A DNA stretch of 64,000 nt from Salvia splendens (Eukaryota > Streptophyta > Magnoliopsida > Lamiales > Lamiaceae). Made by a program: the position numbers and the translations under genes. This document shows positions 23,563 through 34,563 of this stretch, one piece after another. Where the stretch lies: the NCBI RefSeq assembly GCF_004379255.2, contig NC_056036.1:40759576-40823575 (forward strand), written 5' to 3'. Positions within the stretch are counted from its first letter, which is position 1. Each line of letters starts with the position of its first letter. The notes beneath the pieces were generated by a model. That model had not been told where the DNA came from. It searched no databases and saw only the letters and a program-made list of their open reading frames with translations.

Positions 23563-23601
23563 CTTCTCCCCTCTCTCTCTCTCGCCTGTCGGAACGTCAA
23601 G

Positions 23602-26506
23602 ATGGTGAAGAAGAGCAAAAGTAAGTTAATACTCACATTTCCTCTGTATGTAATCAATTCACAAACTGATTTATTGATTGATTGATTGAATGGATAAATT
23701 GGGCGAACAGAGAGCAAGAGCAAGAGGGTGCCGCTTAGGAAGAAATACAAGATTATAAGGAAGGTCAAGGAGCACGCGAAGAAGAAAACCAAAGAGGCCA
23801 AGAAATTGGGGATCAATAAAAAGACCAAAGTCGAAAAGGATCCCGGCATCCCCAACGATTGGCCTTTCAAGGAGCAGGAGCTCAAGGCCCTCGAGGTCCG
23901 CCGCCAAAAAGCAATTGACGACCTAGAAGCAAAGAAAGCCGCTCGGAAGGAGAGGGTATGCTATAATTTACTTCCAATTTTATCCTCTCTCTCTATATAT
24001 ATATATTGTATAATCGATGCATTCACTTTGCTCGGATGGCGATGCCAGCTGCTGTTCTTAAAACAAAATTACTGTGTTTAGTTTAGCTGTTGTATGGCTG
24101 TTTGTATAGGCTCAATGTATGGATATGCTTGGTGAATTGCTGTTGTAGCTTGTTGTTCAATTTGTATGTATTGTGAATTTTGGTGATTGTGTAGGCTCGG
24201 AAGAGAAAATTGGGGATTTTGGAGGATGAAGAAATCGAAGGAGGAGAGGAGGGGGTGAATGAGAAACCCACTAATGTTACTAGGAAAGTAGGTATGTGAC
24301 CAGTCCTTGTTAACTTGTTCTTTTTTTTGTGTTAAAAATTTCTGCCTTTATGGTCAGTTTATGGATATTCTGCCGTTTTGAACTTTGTTGCAGATAGTTC
24401 GGAGAAATCTTTCTACAAGGAGTTGGTGAAGGTCATTGAGGCTTCCGATGTCATATTGGAGGTTCTTGATGCCCGTGATCCCATTGGTACTCGCTGTTTT
24501 GACATGGAAAAGATGGTGTTGAGTGCGGGACCGGATAAGCGACTTGTTCTCCTCCTTAATAAAATAGGTATGCTTCATTTTTTAGTTTAATTTCCATCTG
24601 AAGTTTGTAATATGGAGTAGCTATTTATCACATCAGCAATTAGTTAGATATTGATGTATTTTGTACACTGGGCAATTGTGATACAATAGTTCTTTATGAC
24701 TTTTCTCGATTTTCATGAGGATGTTTTTAATTACTATCGGGGTTCTTTATTAATAGAAGTTTGAAGAAGTTGTTTTAAATACGCAACCTTGACTACTGTG
24801 CTAAAATGCTAATATACATTACAGATCTTGTTCCTCGGGAGGCTGCGGAGAAGTGGCTCAAATACCTTAGGGAGGAGTTACCTGCAGTCGCCTTTAAGTG
24901 CAGCACCCAGGAACAAAAGTCAAATCTTGGGTGGAAATCAGCTCCAAAGACTGGTAAGGGTGGAAAGGGGAAGATTGGAAAGGCTAGCAATCTTCTGCAA
25001 ACTAGTGACTGTCTAGGGGCTGAAACTCTTATTAAGTTGCTGAAAAACTACTCAAGAAGTCATGAGGTACTGTTAAGTTTGATTAATAGGCTGGCGCTGC
25101 TGGTTATGTGATGGGCGGCCTATTGTTTTGTTGAATAACATTAATGTATTAATTTCTTTTTGAGGAGTGGGTGTTATTTTGACCCTTTTTTATTATTACG
25201 TGTTTGGGTGCAGATCAAGAAATCTATTACGGTTGGGATTATAGGACTCCCTAATGTTGGTAAAAGTAGTATCATTAATAGCTTGAAAAGATCTCATGTT
25301 GTCAATGCTGGAGCAACTCCGGGGTTGACAAGATCTATGCAAGAGGTTCATCTTGATAATAATGTTAAATTATTGGACTGCCCTGGTGTGGTGATGCTCA
25401 AGTCCACAGCAAATGATGCTTCAATTGCTCTCCGAAATTGCAAAAGAATAGAAAAATTGGATGATCCAATTGGTCCTGGTAGGTCTGATTTACATTCTGA
25501 CATAGCTACTAATTTTATGCTGTATAATACATGCTGGTTGGTAACAGTTTAGCTGTTTTGTTAACTGTGCAGTTAAGGAGATCCTAAAGCTTTGTCCGGA
25601 TAAAGTATTGGTAACTCTTTACAAGATCCCAAGTTTTGATTCTGTCGACGACTTCCTTCAGAAGGTTGCTACAGTCAGGGGAAAGCTTAAAAAGGGTGGT
25701 GTTGTAGATGTTGATGCTACTGCAAGGATCATTTTGCATGACTGGAATGAAGGTACAACTCCACCACTTTTCGAAAAAATAATTAGAAGACTTCTGTTAT
25801 CTTGGAAATTTTGTGTGTTTTATCAGTCTGAGCTCTGCTAAACTTTATTTTTCTTGACTACTTCAGGTAAAATTCCGTATTATACCATGCCTCCCAAGAG
25901 GAATGCAGATGAGCCTTCTGAGGCAAGGATTGTCACAGAACTTGGGAAGGAGTTTAATGTAGATGAAGTGTATGGCAGCGAAACAACTTTTATAGGCAGT
26001 TTGAAATCTGTGAATGATTTCAATCCAGTTGAAGTTCCTTCTAATTCCCCATTGAACTTTGACATGACAATGCTTGAGGTTGGCTTCCTCTCTGAAGTAC
26101 ATTAATCGATTAGCGATTTTGCAATTCCAATTACTTTAAATTCCCGATAATTGACGATGCGCAGGACAAAGAACCACCTCAAGCCAACGATGTAGATCAG
26201 CCCATGGAATCTGGTGACGAAGATGAAAAAGCTACTTCTGTGAAGGAGAAATCTGCTACTGTGAGGCAAAATGAAAAGCTGTATGCTGAGGAAGGCATGC
26301 TAAATACAAAGAGGAGAAAAGCAGATAAGCAAAGGCGGAAAAAGGAAAATCAGCCGTCTGCGATGGAACATGATGGCAACGATGATTACGACTTCAAGGT
26401 TGACTACGTGGAGTCAGCCATGGAAACTGGAGATGAGGTCGAAGCCGATGAAACTAAGAACAACAAATTTGAGCTGCCTTCTGGAGTAGGGTTGGATAAT
26501 GAATGA
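23602..26506 (+). CDS. NSN1: Nucleostemin-like GTPase NSN1
   Basis: Nine exons: 23602-23620, 23711-23955, 24195-24291, 24394-24567, 24825-25066, 25214-25478, 25573-25752, 25867-26078 and 26165-26506. Together 1776 nt, 591 residues, all introns GT-AG. The Lys-rich N-terminus (1-48, nucleolar localisation and GN3L/Grn1-type domain) is followed by a coiled-coil stretch. The GTPase is circularly permuted, as in the YlqF/nucleostemin family: DARDP (146-150) and G4 NKID (176-179) precede G1 GLPNVGKS (270-277), the G2 threonine near 294 (ATPGLT), and G3 DCPG (314-317). The acidic/basic C-terminus carries [12 protein letters not shown]. In plants this nucleolar protein acts in ribosome biogenesis and in shoot and floral meristem development. 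Length is close to the Arabidopsis protein. Confidence 0.95.
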
Positions 26507-27368
26507 TCAAGAAGAGAACCATTCTGTGAAATTAGAAATGAGTTTTGGTGAAAGTGTGATAACTTAAATTACTATACTTTTTTTGTTAGTGAATGGAATT
26601 GAGCTTATGCTGGTTGCTGTGGTGTTTTAAAATCATTATATAGTACAATCTATGCAGATAAAATCTCAGTACTTGTTATGCTAACATTGTTGACATATTC
26701 TTTTAATTAGATTAAATATATAAATACATAAGCATCCATTATTTTTTTCGAACGTAAACATCTTTTTAGATAAATCATTTCTGAAAAATACTAGTATTGT
26801 ATCCTTATTTGAACCTCGGATTTATAGGATAAAAGAGTATTCAATCATATTTGTGAGTTATATAGAAACTAACAGCATTAAAGAGTAATATTCATAACTG
26901 TATATGTAATATCTCTCAGTTTTAAATTTTCTATAATTAATTATGTTACTCAACAATTATTTTGTCTCCTCTACATTTTATATTATAAAATATATCATTG
27001 ATTTGATCCTTAAAAATCATCATTATAATCATTCTTCTCATATTTGCATATCAAATTTTGAATGCTAAATCGTGTTTAATTTTTTCATAATCATAGTAGT
27101 ATTTTTATTTTTTTTAATTTATCATAATGATATATAATAACTTATAAACTTTGAAAATAGATTAACTAGTAGGAGTATATTTATGTCCCAACATTTTTCT
27201 AAAAATGTTAAAAATAGTACATTTATGTGTTTATATTCCCCTATTAGCTTCAACGTTATTTCTTTTATCTAACTAATCATTTTTTTACTCACATTAATTA
27301 AATTTAAATAAATCAAACACTACTAAGTAGTACTACTCCCTATTTAGGCTTATAGAGTTTGGGTTGAG
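26507..27368. other. 3' region of NSN1 and AT-rich spacer
   Basis: The 3' untranslated region of NSN1 probably ends near 26.65-26.75 kb. The remainder is very AT-rich with no ORF, and its last five bases (TTGAG, 27364-27368) are the target duplication of the retrotransposon that follows. Confidence 0.6.
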
Positions 27369-27966
27369 TGATGGGGTACGAACTAAACCCTAATGGCAAG
27401 CCCAATAACAGTGACGGCCCATCAGCCCAGAGCCCAAGAAAGAGTATCTGTTCGGCACCAAAGAGTTCGGCACGACCAAAGAGTTCGGACTCAGCCTACA
27501 GCTCGGTAAAAGCCGACCAGTCAAGCTCTCCTCTCAGATCGGCAAGAGCTGATCGGTAAAGTCCAGCAGTTCGGTCTCAGCATTCGACCGAACTAGGAGT
27601 TAGTGGACTCATGAAAGGCCTCCACGACCTCCGCTATACCCACGATCTATTTAGTGGTACGAAGCAGTTATTGAGCAGTTATTGCTCACCCACGATCTTG
27701 TTAGTGGGGCTGCAAACCACGATCTTAGTTCAATGTATAAATAGAACTTAGATCAGATAGAAAAGGGTTAAGCTCTCTAGAGATAAAATAGCATATAGCA
27801 AGTCTGTGTTGTAAGCTGTAATCCCAGATCAAGCAATACAATCTTGCCCTCCCTTCTTCCCGTGGACGTAGATTTACTTCAGTAAATCGAACCACGTAAA
27901 TTCATTGTGTCGTAGTCTTTATTCTCTACCAGCATTTACAAACATCAGAAATTCGCGGATCCATCA
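27369..27966 (+). repeat. 5' LTR of the Tat element
   Basis: 598 bp, TG...CA ends. TATAAATA lies at 27736-27743, so transcription would start near 27770. The U3 has repeated GAGTTCGG and CCCACGATCT(A/T)(T/G)TTAGTGG motifs and a TTATTGAGCAG/TTATTGCTCA inverted pair. The other LTR has the same length and apparently the same sequence. Confidence 0.95.
27736..27743 (+). promoter_or_regulatory. LTR TATA box
   Basis: TATAAATA inside the 5' LTR, preceded by CAATG; the same motif is at 38109-38116 in the 3' LTR, where it could drive read-out towards the VAMP72 gene 1.1 kb downstream. Confidence 0.6.
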
Positions 27967-27967
27967 C

Positions 27968-27983
27968 TGGCGCCGTCTGTGGG
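27968..27983 (+). other. Primer binding site of the Tat element
   Basis: TGGCGCCGTCTGTGGG begins one base after the LTR. TGGCGCCGT is the complement of a tRNA 3' end of the ACGGCGCCA type, as in plant tRNA-Asp. The match weakens after 9 bases, so the primer tRNA is not certain. Confidence 0.7.
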
Positions 27984-28042
27984 AAACAGAGAACAAAATT
28001 TGTGATAAAGCGAATTTTTGATCCATTTTTTCCGCCCAAAAA

Positions 28043-30127
28043 ATGCATACCAGATCGCAGAGTACCCGTATTCCTGCCCGTGAGAACCAGGAGGAAGCCA
28101 ATCCATCCCATAGGTCTGGAAAACAGCCTAGGGATAAATCCACCACCAGTTCTCATGGCGAAGGAACAAGCCGCTCCAAAAATCGTCCCACTGAATCTTC
28201 CCAGCAGCCCGATTTGAATGAGGCTGTCAAGCAGTTTTTGGCGGCGAAGCAGGAGGAATTCTTAACCTTCCTGCGAAGAAGCCAAAAGCAGCCGGAGACG
28301 AAAACGACGGATTCTCCTTCCCCCTCCGCACAAGAAAGTCACTACCGCAGTAGTGTCGCATCTCCCAGGAGAAAGAATCCCCGTCCCCCACATGTTCCAG
28401 TTCCTCCTCGGTACCGGAATCACAGGAGAACTCAATCTCCTCCATACCGACGAGATATCGGATTCGCCGTGTACGGAGCACTGAAGACTCCGTTCTCGGA
28501 CGACATCATCCGAACTCCCCTACCACAGAACTACCGAACTCCGTCGATGACTTACGACGGGCTCGTGGACCCTCACGATTTCTTGGGGCGCTATCAATAT
28601 AACATGGCGAACCAGGGTCTCAACGAGGTCCACATGTGCAAGCTGTTTCCCGAGCTGCTCATCGGGAACGCGAGAAGGTGGTTCGATAGCCTCCCCCAGG
28701 GCAGCATCAGATCTTACCGAGATCTAATGGATGCCTTCCACAGGAGGTTCTTTCAGAAAGCGGAAGCCCGAATCACTTCGGCTCAGCTGCTTTCCATTCG
28801 TCAAGGTCGCGACGAAAAAATCAGCGACTTTATGACAAGATTCCACAAGGAATGCCTGCAAGTAGACGATCTCAACGATCTGCTTGTCATCTCGGCATTC
28901 CAAAATGGAATCCTGCCCGGAGCTCTCTACAGGAAGCTCGTTGAGTGCGGTCCGCAGACAGCTCAGGAAATGTGGGACATTGCGGACCAGTACTCCCGGG
29001 CCGATGAGGCAGACCGTCGCAAACGGTCGTTAGACAGCTCATCGACCCGAGGAGACAGAAGGAAGCCCGATCATAGCGATCAGGGGCATCCTCGCCGGAC
29101 TCCATTTGAAAGAATTCAAAGGGCTCCGGTGCAAGACAGATTGGGACCCCGTCTCAATCCCGAGAAGCCGCCCGCTCAGTTCGTACCGCTGAACAAGCCG
29201 AGAGCGGAAATTTTCGAACTGCACTCTGACCTATTCGAAAAGCCAAAGCGGATGACGAAATCAGCCGCGCGCCGACCACAGGATAGCTACTGCTCCTACC
29301 ATCAAGACCACGGTCACGATACTGAGGAGTGCAGAAACTTGGCTGCAGGTATCGATGTTCTTGTGAAGGCAGGGACATTGAAAAAATACCAAAGAAAGCA
29401 GCCAAAGAAGAATAAGAAGCAGAGTGGTGCGAACTGCGCTCCTCAAGATCTGAAAAGGCAGCCGGATCCCGAAGACGATGACGAGCCGCAATATGATGGA
29501 GTAATCCAGACTATTGACGCTCTCCCTGCCGGGAAGACCAAATCGTCCCTAAAGTCAGAGCGCAGAGGTTCCAATCGAGAGGAGCCAACGCATAAAAGGC
29601 TGAAGCAGGACGAAGTGATTACGTTCTCGGATGCTGATCCCGTCCCGGCCATCTCTCCTCACCAAGACGCCATTGTCATCCAAGCCGGAGTGGCAAACAA
29701 ACTGATCCACAGGGTGTTTGTGGATACAGGAGCGTCGGTTAGCATTCTTTTTAAAGAGTGCTTCGACAAACTAGAAGTGGACCCAGCTCGGCTCAGTCCG
29801 GCTCCGCTTCCCCTGAAGAGCTTCACCCAGGAGGACACCCGCCCTGAAGGTATTATCAGCCTTCCGATCACGGTGGGGAAAGCGCCTACTAGCTCCAGTA
29901 CGATGATTGAGTTTTTCGTGGTGAAAGCTCGGTCCCCGTACAACGTCATCCTGGGAAGAGACTGGCTCAACACAGTTCGGGCCGTTTGCTCCACCTATCA
30001 CCTCACCATCAAGATCCCTACTAAAGGAGGGATAGCGGTCATCCGAGGTGACCAAAAGAGAGCAAAGGAATGTCTGCAAATTGCGCTTAGAAGTGCCGAG
30101 CAGTCAGATCGGCACCACCAAGCATAG
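28043..30127 (+). CDS. Gag-protease polyprotein of the Tat element
   Basis: 694 residues. The N-terminal MHTRSQ is followed by a Ser/Pro/Arg-rich region and the retrotransposon gag (capsid) domain at about 150-270 (LLIGNARRWFDSLPQGSI, HRRFFQKAEARITSAQLL). A zinc-knuckle-like CSYHQDHGHDTEEC starts at C417, Lys-rich linkers follow, and then an aspartic protease with active site VDTGASVSILF (D561). The ORF ends at TAG 30125-30127, in the same frame as the RT ORF that follows. The stop context is TAG CAA TCA, which fits the UAG-CARYYA readthrough consensus; it could equally be a CAG (Gln) to TAG change. Capsid and protease look intact. Confidence 0.93.
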   Translation: MHTRSQSTRIPARENQEEANPSHRSGKQPRDKSTTSSHGEGTSRSKNRPTESSQQPDLNEAVKQFLAAKQEEFLTFLRRSQKQPETKTTDSPSPSAQESHYRSSVASPRRKNPRPPHVPVPPRYRNHRRTQSPPYRRDIGFAVYGALKTPFSDDIIRTPLPQNYRTPSMTYDGLVDPHDFLGRYQYNMANQGLNEVHMCKLFPELLIGNARRWFDSLPQGSIRSYRDLMDAFHRRFFQKAEARITSAQLLSIRQGRDEKISDFMTRFHKECLQVDDLNDLLVISAFQNGILPGALYRKLVECGPQTAQEMWDIADQYSRADEADRRKRSLDSSSTRGDRRKPDHSDQGHPRRTPFERIQRAPVQDRLGPRLNPEKPPAQFVPLNKPRAEIFELHSDLFEKPKRMTKSAARRPQDSYCSYHQDHGHDTEECRNLAAGIDVLVKAGTLKKYQRKQPKKNKKQSGANCAPQDLKRQPDPEDDDEPQYDGVIQTIDALPAGKTKSSLKSERRGSNREEPTHKRLKQDEVITFSDADPVPAISPHQDAIVIQAGVANKLIHRVFVDTGASVSILFKECFDKLEVDPARLSPAPLPLKSFTQEDTRPEGIISLPITVGKAPTSSSTMIEFFVVKARSPYNVILGRDWLNTVRAVCSTYHLTIKIPTKGGIAVIRGDQKRAKECLQIALRSAEQSDRHHQA

Positions 30128-33100
30128 CAATCACAGCAGCCGGAGTCAGAGGCGATGACCGAAGTCATACCGGAGCCGAACTCGATGACAGTTCAGCTGT
30201 ACGAAGACGATCCATCCAGAACGGTTAAGATCGGCTTCGCGGGAACGCCCCTACTTCGGGAAAAAACCATCCAGCTCCTCAAGGAGTATAAAGACGTCTT
30301 TGCATGGTCTCCGTTGGACATGACCGGAGTGCCCCCCGAGGTAATCACTCATCGGTTAAATATTGATCCTTCAGTCCGGCCGATAAAACAGAAGCAAAGA
30401 CTCTTTGCGGCAGAACGAAGTCAAGTCATCCATGACGAAGTCCGTCAATTATTGAAGGCGGATGTGTTATTCGAAGTGAAGTATCCTTCGTGGGTGGCCA
30501 ATCCTGTCATGATCAAGAAAAAGGAAGGAGGATGGCGGATGTGCATAGATTTCACCGATCTAAATAAGCACTGTCCCAAAGATTGCTATCCCCTTCCGAA
30601 CATAGATAAAAAAGTAGAAGCTTTGATAGGCTTTGAAATTTTTTGTTTTCTTGATCTGTACAAAGGATACCATCAAGTTTTAATGGATGAGATTGACGCT
30701 TCAAAAACGGCCTTCATTACTGATTTCGGCATTTTCGCTTATAAAAAGATGCCATTCGGTTTAAAGAATGCCGGAGCCACTTATCAAAGGATGGTAGACA
30801 AGCTTTTTCGGCACCTGATTGGAAAGGAGGTCGAAGTGTATGTTGACGATATAGTCGTCAAAAGGCAAAAGCACTTCGGAGTACGAGCACAACCTCAAGT
30901 CCACTCTCAACGTGCTCAAGAAAGCCAACCTCAAACTTAATCCCCAAAAGTGTACCTTTTTGGTAGATTCGGGAAAGTTTCTGGGTTGTTGGGTTTCAAA
31001 GGACGGACTCAAGGCAAACCCCTCAAAAGTTCAAATCGTTCAGAACATGGCAATGCCGAAGTCCATACATGACGTGCAAAGGCTAACCGGATGTCTAGCC
31101 GCACTGAATCGATTCCTTTCCCAAGCAGCCGAAAAGCAACTGCCGTTCTTCAAGGTGTTGAAAAAGGCACCAAAGTTCGAGTGGGGAGCCGAGCAGAAAA
31201 AGGCCTTTGACGAGCTCAAAAGTTATCTAGCCGAGCTTCCTATTCTCTCTGCTCCAACCGAAGCCGAAGTAATATTCTTATACTTAGCGGCATCGGATCA
31301 AACCATCAGCGCGGTGCTTGTACGAGAAGAAGGCCTAAAGCAGCTTCCCATCTATTTTACAAGCCGAGCATTAAGAGGTCCGGAAACCAGGTATCAACCA
31401 CTGGAAAAGATTGCTCTGGCATTAGTAAATGCAGCAAGGAGACTGCGGCCATACTTCTATGCTCACAAGGTATGCGTCTTAACTGATCTGCCACTTCGGC
31501 AAGTGTTGACCAAACCAGAAGCATCAGGCAGAATCGCCAAGTGGGCTATAGAGTTGGGAGAGCACACAATTGAATATCTACCTCGGAAAGCCATCAAGGG
31601 ACAAGCCTTGGCAGATTTTCTTGCGGAAGCAAAGTTCGATCAAGCAATTCCTGTTATTGCCGAACAGAAGAATTCTGCCAATGCCGAACTAGCACAGCCC
31701 TTGGAATCCGAAGTAGAGCCGCCGGACTGCTGGAGCGGATTCGTAGATGGAGCTTCAAACAAGATGGGAAGTGGAGCTGGTATTCTACTTGTCGCTCCCG
31801 ACGGACACGAGGTAACCTACTCACTTCGGTTCCTATTCCCTACTACTAATAATGAAGCCGAGTACGAAGCCCTCCTGGCCGGACTCCAGTTAGCGCAAAG
31901 TCTGCTCGTCAAATCTCTCAAAGTCCATTGTGATTCACAAGTCATAGTAAATCACATGTTGGGTACAAGTGAAGCTCGTGACGAGAGAATGAAGAAGTAT
32001 TTGGACAAAGCGCGAAGCGTCAGCCGAAGTTTCTCCTATTTTCGGATAATCCGCATTCCCAGAGCGGAAAATAGCCGAGCAGATACCTTAAGTAAGTTGG
32101 CCTCAGATCCGAGCTCAAAGGCGGAAGAATTAATGCATCGAAGCATTGATGAAGCCGAGGTACATTCAGTATCCAGCTCGCCGAACTGGATGACGCCGAT
32201 CTTGCAGTATCTGGATCAAGGACAATTGCCCGAGGATAAGAGAGAAGCTCGGAAGATCACGTGCCGAGCACTTCGGTACGAACTTCGTGAAGGAGTCCTC
32301 TTTAGAAAGTCTTACCTCCAGCCGTTATTGAGGTGCGTAGGACCAGAAGAGACGGACTACATCCTCAGAGAAGTTCATGAAGGATCGTGCGGTAGCCACA
32401 TCGGAGCCAGAGCTTTAGCTAAAAAAGTTCTGAGATGGGGATATTATTGGCCAACCATGGTACAAGAGGCAGTGCAGCTCGTCAAGAAGTGTACGAAGTG
32501 CCAAATTCATGCAAATGTCCCAAGGATGCCGCAGACCGATCTATACACTATGCAAAGCCCTTGGCCTTTCATGCAATGGGGCATAGACATAGTGGGACCA
32601 CTTCCTCAAGCTCCTCGGCAAATGAAATTCCTTATCGTTGCCGTGGACTACTTCACGAAGTGGGTGGAGGCTGAACCATTAGCTACGATAACGAGCTCAA
32701 AGGCATTGGACTTCGTCTGGAAGAACATAGTGTGCCGATTTGGCATACCCCACATCCTCATCTCGGATAATGGGACTCAGTTCACCGACAAGACGTTCAA
32801 GAATTGGTGCCAAGAGCTGAACATTCAACAGCGGTTCACTTCGGTCTCCCATCCCCAAGCAAACGGACAAACGGAAGTAACGAACCGGATTCTGGTGAAA
32901 GGGTTAAAAGCTCGGTTAGAACAAGCCAAAGGACAATGGGTAGAAAATCTCCCTCAAGTCCTATGGTCCTACCGAACTACACCCAAAACCTCCAACGGTG
33001 AAACTCCGTATAGTCTGGTGTACGGCACTGAAGCCGTAATTCCGGTGGAGATCGGCGTACCCAGTCCCCGAACTCTAAATTTCTCCTCAGAAATGAATGA

Positions 33101-33419
33101 CGACGGACTGAGAGCAGAACTAGATCTCGCCGAAGAAAGAAGAGAATTGGCGTGCATAAAAGCAGCTAAGTATAAGGAGCAAGTAGCCCGATATTATAAC
33201 CAAAGGGTGAAAAAGCTTCAATTTCAAGTGGGAGATCTCGTCTTGAGAAACAACGAAGTAAGCCGAGCAGAAAAGCTGGGCAAACTCGAACCCACATGGG
33301 AGGGTCCATATCGGGTGTCAGAAGTCCTCGGCAAAGGGTCTTATAAATTGACTCACATGTCAGGAGAACAAGTACCCCGAACATGGCACGTCTCCAACCT
33401 CAAGAAGTTCCACTTGTAA
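30128..33419 (+). pseudogene. Pol: RT, two RNase H domains, integrase (one frameshift)
   Basis: Open from the gag stop in the same frame. First ATG is at 30155. RT motifs include WRMCIDFTDLNKHC, MPFGLKNAGATYQRM and YVDD (codons 30839-30850). A one-base shift in the A run at 30860-30863 puts the rest in the frame of the ORF 30912-33419. That frame holds the RT thumb, a degenerate native RNase H, and an archaeal-type RNase H with SGFVDGASN (D279 of this ORF) and NNEAEYEALLAGL. The integrase has zinc finger H489, H496, C527, C530 and catalytic D559, D619, E655 (D-59-D-35-E). It ends in a TWEGPYRVSEV...TWHVSNLKKFHL tail. No chromodomain is seen. The frameshift makes this copy non-autonomous. Confidence 0.93.
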
Positions 33420-33670
33420 GAGACAAAGTCCGGTCAGTCTGTCTTGTGTCTAGTTCGGTCATAGGGGTACATGTTTTTATTTGTTTGTTTTTTACTTGTA
33501 CCTTTTACTTGTCGTTTTATAAAAAGTTTAAAGTTTTTTTCTTTCATCTTTTTCTTTTTTTCTCTATGTGTTTTGTCTCTATGTGCTTGTCGTCTCTTAC
33601 AAATGGTACCAAGGTATATCGTTCTTTAAAGACTGATCCCCTTTTTAGATCGATTATTAAAGACTATTGT

Positions 33671-33935
33671 GAGTCCAAGCTTCTAAGGAGGATATAAGAC
33701 CACAATTCAGCTTAACAAGCAGTCCGTCTGAAACGAACTGCAATAAGCCAACGATTGTGAGTCCAAGCTTCCAAGGAGGATACAAGACCGCAATTCAGCT
33801 TAACAAGCACTTCGTCTGAAACGAACTGCAATAAGCCAACGATTGTGAGTCCAAGCTTCTCAGGAAGATACAAGACCACAATTCGGCTTAAGAAATAAGC
33901 ACTTCGTCTGAAACGAACTGCAATAAGGGAAAGTC
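33671..33935 (+). repeat. 88-bp direct repeats after integrase
   Basis: Three units beginning GAGTCCAAGCTTC at 33671, 33759 and 33847, each running through ACCACAATTC(A/G)GCTTAA and GAAACGAACTGCAATAAG. They lie in the non-coding stretch between pol and the antisense gene. More degenerate copies of GAAAGT(C/T)CGATCC...CGCGATAAA follow to 34.14 kb. Confidence 0.85.
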
Positions 33936-34156
33936 CGATCCACGCGATAAACCTCGCCGAATTAGGACGACCAAGTTCGGTCAAAGAAGTTTACCTCATA
34001 AGACCGGGGACGACCATGTCTAGTCAAAGAGGTTTACTGCATAAGACCACTTCGGTTAACTGGGAAAGTCCGATCCACGCGATAAAACTCGCCGAATTAG
34101 GACAAGGGAAAGTTCGATCCCGGCGACAAAAATCGCCAAATTAGAACACAAACCAA

Positions 34157-34440
34157 GTCCGGTCAAAGATGTTTATTTCATCAGACCAAAGACGAGTCCG
34201 ATCAAAGATGTTTATTTCATCAGACCAAAGACGAGTCCGGTCAAAGATGTTTATTTCATCAGACCAAAGACGAGTCCGGTCAAAGATGTTTATTTCATCA
34301 GACCAAAGACGAGTCCGGTCAAAGATGTTTATTTCATCAGACCAAAGACGAGTCCGGTCAAAGAAGTTTACTTCATAAGACCAAGGACCAAGTCCGGTCA
34401 AAGAAGTTTACTTCATAAGACCGAGGACAAGTACGATGAA
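34157..34440 (+). repeat. 39-bp tandem repeat array
   Basis: About seven units of a 39-bp repeat (GTCCGGTCAAAGATGTTTATTTCATCAGACC... in part), the first five almost identical (starts near 34157, 34196, 34235, 34274, 34313), then two diverged units with AAGAAGTTTACTTCATAAGACC. Being a multiple of 3, both strands stay open with a 13-residue period, but no start or context suggests translation. It marks the junction between the plus-strand pol and minus-strand antisense gene. Confidence 0.9.
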
Positions 34441-34563
34441 ATTTTTTCGCTAAGCTGTAAATACAGTGTTAGAAGCGAAAACAAAATTTCATTTTTCAAA
34501 TCTTGTTCGGCATACAACTCCGCTACCCTACAAAATGGCGTTACGCTATTACAAAGGACTATT

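Noticed and set aside
34141..34401. Open frames on both strands with 13-residue repeats
   Set aside because: They arise from the 39-bp tandem array, whose length is a multiple of three; no start context or conservation supports a protein.
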